Shown here: positions 38,274-43,960 of the stretch, piece by piece
How the letters are laid out: the number at the start of each line of letters is the position of its first letter
Numbering within the stretch: position 1 is the first letter of the stretch
Notes under the pieces: generated by a model
Database searches by the model: none
What the model saw: only the letters and a program-made list of their open reading frames with translations
What the model was told of the DNA's origin: nothing
DNA from: Fragilariopsis cylindrus CCMP1102
Taxonomy: Eukaryota > Bacillariophyta > Bacillariophyceae > Bacillariales > Bacillariaceae
DNA: 43,960 bases
Assembly: GCA_900095095.1 (NCBI GenBank)
Contig: FMBT01000583.1
Coordinates: forward strand, 1 to 43,960
Reading direction: 5' to 3'
Position numbers and translations under genes: made by a program

Positions 38274-40333
38274 TTAGGCTGTTGCTAATACACCACTACT
38301 ACTACCTTTTTTCAATGCACCAATTTGGGATGCAGCTGGACTATTCGAGGAATCAATGATACCACCCTGTTGACCATTAAAGCCACGTGTCGATGGTGCA
38401 CCCTCCACACATGGTTCATTCGCCACACGACGATATAAATCCCAATTCATTTTTAATATTTCAAATTCATCGGATTCACGATAACCACCGGGTATATTAT
38501 GTTCCTTAGCAAATTTTTGTAATATACCACGTAACTTTGGATATTTCGATCGTGGCATGGATGGAAATAAATGATGTTCTAATTGGTATTGCATACCACC
38601 CCATAACCATTCTGAAAATGGATTAGTGGTCACAGCATTCCGTGTCGATTGAAATTGGGCTGTGACCCAATCCGATTGATATTCTGAAAACATTTCTTCG
38701 GATTGATGTGTGGGTGTAACAATTAATGCCGAAACAAGTCCGGACATGAATATTGCTGGAATATATACTTTATAGGGAAATAATGCCAGTAATACCGTAT
38801 AATGTGCAATTAAGGAATACAATCCCGGTTTGGATCCTGGTCGTTTTTGACGGACACTGGAGATAGCCACCTTAATGGAATCAAATCTCCATAAGGCAAA
38901 CATAAAACTAAAGGGTATATAAAATATATAATGTTGTATTTTACGTATCGGATGATCATTTTCTTTGGAGGGTGCCCATTGATATAAAAATGGATCGGTG
39001 GCAATATCTTCATCACAACCTTGTTCATTGGCTGATCATGACATGATGAGAAGAGTTGTTGATGTAACGTACGTGTGCGTAGAAAGGGAGGAAAGGAATT
39101 AGTTAGTAGAGAACTTTTTTTTTTGCGAAACGTAAAAGAAATTAAAATAGAAAATAAACGCGTATCGTCAACGTCGTCGTTGTCATCATCTCGTTTTCAT
39201 TTACATAATTAACCTTTAACTTCTGTACTTGTTTTACTACTTATATTAGATTACTTACTTAATGCATGATGTTTATTATGTTTATCGGACCACCATACTG
39301 GTAATAATCCAGCAGCATAGGCAGCAAAGTTCCGTATTTTGGGTGACATACAATATTCATCGACACCATGTATATAATCATGTCCTAACCACCCCGCGGT
39401 AGTCATGGACAATCCTAATAAAAAGGTACTCAGTAAATGGAATTTTGTACGTGCAGTCAATGCCGCAATTGTTACTAAAGAACCCCAAATTGATAATAAT
39501 TTATATTCTTGTTTCATATTACGTTTCCACCAACCGTCTTGTTCTAATTGTGTTCGTAATGCACGAAAGGCAATTTGTGTTTTCGAATCCACCGGTGCCA
39601 TAGTTTCTAATAAGGTCGAGGTTTCTATTTTACTTTTTGGTAATCGTTGATACATTTTACGTCCTTTTTCAGAATGAAACGCATCCATTACTTCGGTAGC
39701 ATCACGACCATCATACCAATCAATCCAATGTACACCAGCAGGATGTGCTTTCCTCCAACCTTATTAAAAGTAAAGTTAGTTCAGTAAGAAAAGAAATGAT
39801 GAAAAGTAAAGGCAGGAGAAATTCTGTCAGATAGAAAACAAAGGGAAGAAAATTCATTCCACACTACAGTACCGACGTCGTGTTTATTTATTTCAATCTT
39901 TTAAAGTAGAGTAAAGTAAAACATAACGTCACATCAAACAAAAAATTAATGCAAACGTACCTGTTAAGTCATACCAATCCCCATGAATTCGTACATCTAA
40001 GGATGTTTTACATTTTTCTTCATCACATTCCGGTACTTCTTTACAATCCGCATTATCATTACATTCCCACGAACCACCCATTGCATGATTATCATGACTT
40101 TCATTTTCAACAAGTCCAGGTGTAGTTCCATTCTTATTTAATACAGAAGTTGGTGGCTGGTCGAGTGTGGCAGCAATTAAGGATGTACGTGAAATTTCTA
40201 TACCAGTGTATGGAATTATTACGACACGTCCATTACTTTTTGGTAGAACGAATGCTGTAGTTGTAACTGCCGATGATAAGAGTAAAACAGCTGCAACAAC
40301 AACTACGGTGGATGACATATCCTTCATCATCAT
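38274..40333 (-). CDS. Cytochrome b5-fused front-end fatty acid desaturase, three exons, probably plastid-targeted
   Basis: Joining 40333-39961, 39759-39259 and 39031-38274 gives 543 aa with both introns in phase 1. The N-terminus has a hydrophobic signal peptide ending TTTAFVLPK, similar to the diatom ASAFAP plastid motif. The cytochrome b5 part follows (IHGDWYDLT-GWRKAHPAG ... DAFHS) with heme ligands His130, in HPAG instead of the usual HPGG, and His153. The three desaturase His boxes are HDYIH (251-255), HNKHH (285-289) and QLEHH (441-445); the Gln in the third box defines front-end (delta-4/5/6/8-type) enzymes. Hydrophobic stretches around 208-250 and 360-400 are membrane spans. It should insert a double bond between an existing one and the carboxyl end, with electrons from the fused b5. 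Regiospecificity cannot be read from sequence. A plastid location recalls the Chlamydomonas delta-4 enzyme. Confidence 0.9.
39032..39258 (-). other. Intron 2 of the desaturase gene
   Basis: 227 bp, donor GTAAGT, acceptor ATCAG. It splits the Thr codon after HNKHHAL; removing it restores the reading ALTNEQGCDEDIATDP typical of front-end desaturases. Confidence 0.88.
39760..39960 (-). other. Intron 1 of the desaturase gene
   Basis: 201 bp, donor GTACGT, acceptor AATAAG. It splits the Gly codon in WYDLTGWRKAHP, inside the cytochrome b5 domain; joining restores an uninterrupted b5 heme region. Confidence 0.88.
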
Positions 40334-41134
40334 TCTTATCGTTGTTGTCGTTTGTTTGTGTCTTCAGAACTGCAAGACTCAACTGGAGTCTTCTGAGACT
40401 TTTCTGTTGTTACTAGCTAGGGAAGTACGAGCCTGGGATCTGTCGGTTATTTTATTTGTATTGTTGCCTTGTTTTTGGTGGGGGTGTGGGAGAAGTTAGC
40501 TTGAAGTACTGTACTGTACTGTACTGTACTATACTAGCTCTTGCTTGCTGCTGTTCCGAATTTTTATTGTTCTTCGAAAATGAGGTGTAATACAAATATA
40601 ACTAAAGTCTCGCTACCATGCCCTCGCTCTGCCTCATCAAATTGGACTTTCCTTCGCGGTTTTGATGAATAGAGAGATGATGATTGAACAGATTTGTTTT
40701 TAATCAATCGACAAATAAATCACAGCCAATCAAGCACAGATCAACAAGTGGAATGTATGATGATAGAGGGGAGGAGAATTGTGAGGTCTACTGTACGTAG
40801 GATACCACGTAGTGCCTTGCTTCAACATCAAAACAAGCAAAAAATCAGTGTTGCTAACACGTGGTATGCATGAAAGCACACTAATTTAATGTACAGTACC
40901 AATATTCCGATCCAAGTAAGATGCATGCGTCACAGCAAGGCAGCAAGCAATCTTACGACTAAAATTCAATCCTAAAAATAAACATACTGATTTCAAAATC
41001 AAGGAGTGCGGACGGACGGACGGACGGACGGACGAATAAAAGACAGAGAAGCAATCATGAATTAAAAATATCGTCCGTGACTGAATTTTGAATTCAATCA
41101 ATCGTGTATTCATTCCTCAACGTTATTTGTGTTT
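40334..41134. other. Divergent intergenic region with simple repeats
   Basis: About 0.8 kb upstream of the desaturase gene. It contains a pentamer repeat (GTACT)5 at 40506-40530 and a (GGAC)n tract at about 41009-41034. No gene supported. Confidence 0.5.
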
Positions 41135-41540
41135 GCACAATTAATTAATTGTACGAATAAAATACTAGATCTTTCTTTTACTCAAGATATGCAGTTTTAG
41201 CGCTTTATCAACCTTCACGTTTTAGCACACAATTAATTGTCCGAATAAATAGAAAACGATTGATTCCTAATTTTTTTGAAACGAAAAGCCAGATCTTTTT
41301 ATTCAAGATACAGTATGCAGTTTTAGCGCTATCAACCTTCACATAGGAACGTTACACTATTAACCTTCACGTGTTAGCACAAGTAATTGTCCGAATAAAT
41401 ACAACACGATTGATTGATTCATTTTTGAAACGAAAGATAGATATTTTTACTCAAGATACAGTATGCAGTTTTCGCTCTGAAGTTCTTATTAAACATAAGA
41501 ACGTTACACGGCTCAACCTTCACGTTTTGCACAATTAATT
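41135..41540 (+). repeat. Imperfect tandem repeats in promoter/leader of the secreted-protein gene
   Basis: Units start at GCAC near 41135, 41225, 41377 and 41529, each followed by AATTAATTGT(C/A)CGAAT or a close variant. Later parts share ACTCAAGATA, ATGCAGTTTT(A)GCGCT and TCAACCTTCACGT. The two central units are about 152 bp each; the first is about 90 bp and the last is cut short. The array ends about 180 bp before the ATG at 41722 and may contain duplicated regulatory sites. Confidence 0.75.
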
Positions 41541-41721
41541 GTCCGAATTGATAAAACACGATCAGATCTCTCACCTCACATCATCACCCATCATCACCAC
41601 AGCCATAATAACAGTCAACGAAAGCAAAAAAAAACGATCACTCAAACGCAACATCATCTTATCTCATAAAAAAACAAAACAAGATAAATCAAAACATCAA
41701 AATAAAACGAAAACTACTAAA

Positions 41722-42741
41722 ATGAATATCCATATGAACTTGTTTTGTTTGATCGTTGCACTTGCAACAAGCATCACGGATGGGCGTATATCATCATCGT
41801 CGTCGTCACAACCTGTCGGTGGTAGCGCCGTGGATATGAATCCTAATCGACGGGTTTTGGAACCGGCCGGCGTCGATTCTGAGACGCAATATTGCAAGGC
41901 AACCCCTGTTGGGAAACAACGAAGCGTGGTGGATTGGCAAGAACATGACCAATGTAGAATGTGTGAAGTTGGACAGACCTATTGGCCTTGTGATGGTGAT
42001 AACCTTTGTGAGGGACACTGTACCCCAGAAGCCGTGTGTAACGAACGGCTACGATTAGCTTCCGACTGTACTGCCGTCAACGCGGAGAAGGATGATCTCG
42101 AGGCAGAGCTAGAGGGATTTGGTGCTATTATTGCAGAGAAAGATGGAGAAATCACCGACCTTAAAGAAACTGCTACGACCGTCAACGCAGAGATGGTCAC
42201 TCTCGTGGAACAGCTTGCGTCAGATGCTACTACCACAACGACGCTTATCGAATCCTTACGTGTGAAGAACGATGCCATGATTGCAGATAGAGATAAAGAA
42301 ATCACCGACCTTAAAGAAACTGCTACGACCGTCAACGCAGAGATGGTCTTTCTCAAGACACGGATTGTCGAGCTGGTGGAATTCGAAGCTAGTTCCGCGG
42401 CTACTATCGAATCCTTAAAAGCAAGTACTGAACAGAAAGATCCTATGATTGCCGAGCTTTCCCTGAAAGATGATACCGATGTTTCTACCATTGTGGATCT
42501 ACTTGCCAAAGATTCTACCGAAACCATTGCGGATCTAATTGCCAACGATTCTAACATTGCCCGTCCTGAAGGTGTTTGTCAATATAAATGTGTTGCTTCA
42601 TATAGACTTGGAACATCTGATCCAGGATTCATATTCAGCAGGTGTTGCTGTGGATATATAAATGATGTAGCTAAGGCTTACCCTAACGGTTGTATTAATC
42701 CTTCCAATTTGGCGACACCAACTGGCTTACCGCAAGGGTAG
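41722..42741 (+). CDS. Secreted Cys-rich protein with internal coiled-coil duplication
   Basis: Predicted 339 aa from the first ATG. The frame is open leftwards to 41539 but contains no ATG there. MNIHMNLFCLIVALATSITDG is a signal peptide, so the protein is secreted or surface-bound. A first Cys-rich module (YCKATPVGKQRSVVDWQEHD, CRMCEVGQTYWPCDGDNLCE, GHCTPEAVC) has about eight Cys. A long alpha-helical, Glu/Ala/Thr-rich region follows (about 115-275) in which EITDLKETATTVNAEMV occurs twice, 50 residues apart. The C-terminus has a second Cys cluster (CQYKCVASY, SRCCCGY). No enzyme motif is seen. It may be an extracellular or cell-wall protein; I do not recognise the family. Tandem repeats sit upstream of it. 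Confidence 0.72.
   Translation: MNIHMNLFCLIVALATSITDGRISSSSSSQPVGGSAVDMNPNRRVLEPAGVDSETQYCKATPVGKQRSVVDWQEHDQCRMCEVGQTYWPCDGDNLCEGHCTPEAVCNERLRLASDCTAVNAEKDDLEAELEGFGAIIAEKDGEITDLKETATTVNAEMVTLVEQLASDATTTTTLIESLRVKNDAMIADRDKEITDLKETATTVNAEMVFLKTRIVELVEFEASSAATIESLKASTEQKDPMIAELSLKDDTDVSTIVDLLAKDSTETIADLIANDSNIARPEGVCQYKCVASYRLGTSDPGFIFSRCCCGYINDVAKAYPNGCINPSNLATPTGLPQG
42148..42348 (+). repeat. 51-bp identical segment repeated at a 150-bp interval in the secreted-protein gene
   Basis: 42148-42198 and 42298-42348 are identical over 51 bp and encode EITDLKETATTVNAEMV both times. Upstream bases are also similar (ATTGCAGA...GA(A/T)(A)). The 50-codon offset keeps frame and coiled-coil phase roughly intact. 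Confidence 0.92.
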
Positions 42742-43928
42742 AAAACATTGCGGATCTAATTGCAGTTGAGTGTAGATTTGCATATTATAACCCTAATTGT
42801 TTTTTTTGGCACGCAGTACAGTCGGTGTTTTCAAAGTTGTTGTCGACCTCATCGTCATCTCGTTATAGACCTGGTTCGTCTGGTGGCGCAATAAAAAATA
42901 GAAAAAATAAATAGTAAGAAATAAGTCTTCCTCGCTCTATTTATTTATCTGTTGATGGTTCCTTCATATATAATATGTAGTCTTCTTTTATCTAGCAATA
43001 GCACGTCGTCGTAAAGATTAACAACTGTAAAGTATCATATATATATATGATGCTTGTTTTTCCTTCATTCAAAAATGAATTATAACCAGACTATTCATAC
43101 TACTAGTAGCTAAATTTATCAAAACCCCGAATCCATAATATCTTTAAAATGCTATTATTATTATCATAACGTTACTGTAAACAGAACATGACAATCACTG
43201 AATAAAAAGCAAATACTCCAATGACATCGTGGCTACTTTACTATATATTTTATGATATCGACCATACACGTGACTGAATTTAAAAATAATTCATTCGTAT
43301 CTGTCATATATTCAAAGTCGCTCGCGTCGCCAGCCCTGTTGTTTTCATTGGTGGTGCGGCGCGTCAATGCTGGTATAAAAGTAAAAGAAGAAGAAGAAGA
43401 AGATTAAAAAATACTGTTTACTGTACTGTACTGCGATCGATTGCTTGTGCATGATTACTAACGCACGGGCAGAACTGAAAAAGAATTTCCGATTTTTTTA
43501 TTTAGGATGCAGTTTTCTGCAGGTTCGCGCTATCAAGATGCATGCTAGCTAAGGTAGATGATCATAGTGAGGTATGGCAGGCAGTCGTGCTTCTTTCATC
43601 GCGTTGAAAAGTAAGGCTGGCGCTTCGCTGTGTGGCAGTCATTTATATGGCTGGGATTGATTCTTCGATTCATTCATTCTTCGTGTCCATTGTTAGGACT
43701 ACTGCTGTACGATTACACATCATCAAGCAAAGAACGAACATGGTATAAGAACCACACAGAAATCCAAGAATAGATAAGAACATACTACGACTGTACTCTA
43801 GTTAGGACAGTAACTTAATAATAGCGATACATTACAAACTATTTCTCGAAAAAAAGGAAAGTAATAGTAAAAAAGGAGAAGCATATTTAAATATAAAAAA
43901 ATAAAAGAAAAAAACAAAAGCAAGCAAA
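42742..43928. other. Intergenic region at the right end
   Basis: About 1.2 kb. Just after the stop, ATTGCGGATCTAATTGC repeats a coding segment of the preceding gene (near 42525). There is a GAA run near 43387-43403. Around 43500-43540, GGATGCAGTTTT and CGCGCTATCAA resemble the repeat motifs upstream of 41722. No supported gene. Confidence 0.45.
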
Positions 43929-43960
43929 ATGATGGACCACAAATCACGGACAGCAACAGC
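43929..43960 (+). CDS. Possible 5' end of a gene cut by the window edge
   Basis: ATGATG preceded by a purine/A-rich leader (AAAAGCAAGCAAA) opens a frame reading MMDHKSRTATA to the window end. Too short to identify; called only because the leader resembles those of other genes here. Confidence 0.25.
   Translation, partial: MMDHKSRTAT

Noticed and set aside
41539..41721. N-terminal extension of the secreted protein from a TTG codon
   Set aside because: No ATG in this stretch, the translation is Lys/Thr/Ile-rich and low in structure, and the ATG at 41722 begins a good signal peptide.
41979..42557. 192-codon minus-strand Ser/Val-rich frame
   Set aside because: Antisense shadow of the coiled-coil gene, which has a signal peptide and Cys modules in the sense direction.
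1..43960. Search for tRNA, rRNA or snRNA genes
   Set aside because: No recognisable A/B box pair with cloverleaf arms or rRNA signature was found by eye; a covariance-model scan would be decisive.

Overview
The window looks like nuclear DNA of a diatom, probably a raphid pennate. The evidence is: long hydrophilic proteins padded with Asn, Thr, Asp, Ser and Gln runs encoded by trinucleotide repeats; two N-termini that resemble the diatom bipartite plastid presequence (hydrophobic signal peptide, then an ASAFAP-like motif with Phe at the cleavage point); short GT-AG introns; and a complete Ty1/copia retrotransposon resembling the diatom CoDi type. No tRNA, rRNA, CRISPR array or bacterial-style operon was seen. 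The organism call is inference from sequence style, because no database could be searched.

Layout. 1-8.3 kb: a low-complexity protein with a C-terminal PH-like module (+), a creatine/arginine-kinase-family guanidino kinase (-) with Ser at the active-site Cys position, and a TAF8-like TFIID subunit (+) whose two reading frames join across a predicted 65-bp intron. 8.6-14.2 kb: two type II membrane glycosyltransferase-like proteins (-; one GT15/Kre2-like) and a probably plastid-targeted phytanoyl-CoA-dioxygenase-family enzyme (+). 14.7-16.0 kb: a decayed LRR gene with several frame changes. 16.4-18.5 kb: a KH-domain RNA-binding protein (-).

19.7-26.3 kb is the most unusual non-transposon part. 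Three same-strand paralogs of a family I cannot name share a roughly 77-residue C-terminal module. The first carries a one-base frameshift. A decayed protein-kinase-like gene lies between the second and third, on the opposite strand.

27.37-37.04 kb is a 9.67-kb copia element on the minus strand. It has 218-bp LTRs differing at 3 positions, a candidate primer site matching a Met-tRNA anticodon loop, a polypurine tract, gag with a zinc knuckle, protease, integrase, RT and RNase H. Its frames are unusual: gag changes frame by -1, is separated from pol by one in-frame TGA with no nearby ATG, and the RT frame overlaps the pol stop as ATGA. To its right lies an old degenerate tandem repeat.

38.3-40.3 kb holds a three-exon front-end fatty acid desaturase fused to cytochrome b5, with a plastid-type presequence. 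41.7-42.7 kb holds a secreted Cys-rich, coiled-coil protein preceded by tandem promoter/leader repeats. The window ends at the possible start of another gene. The host genes are functionally unrelated neighbours, as expected of a eukaryotic chromosome; the only cluster with evident common ancestry is the three-paralog set.
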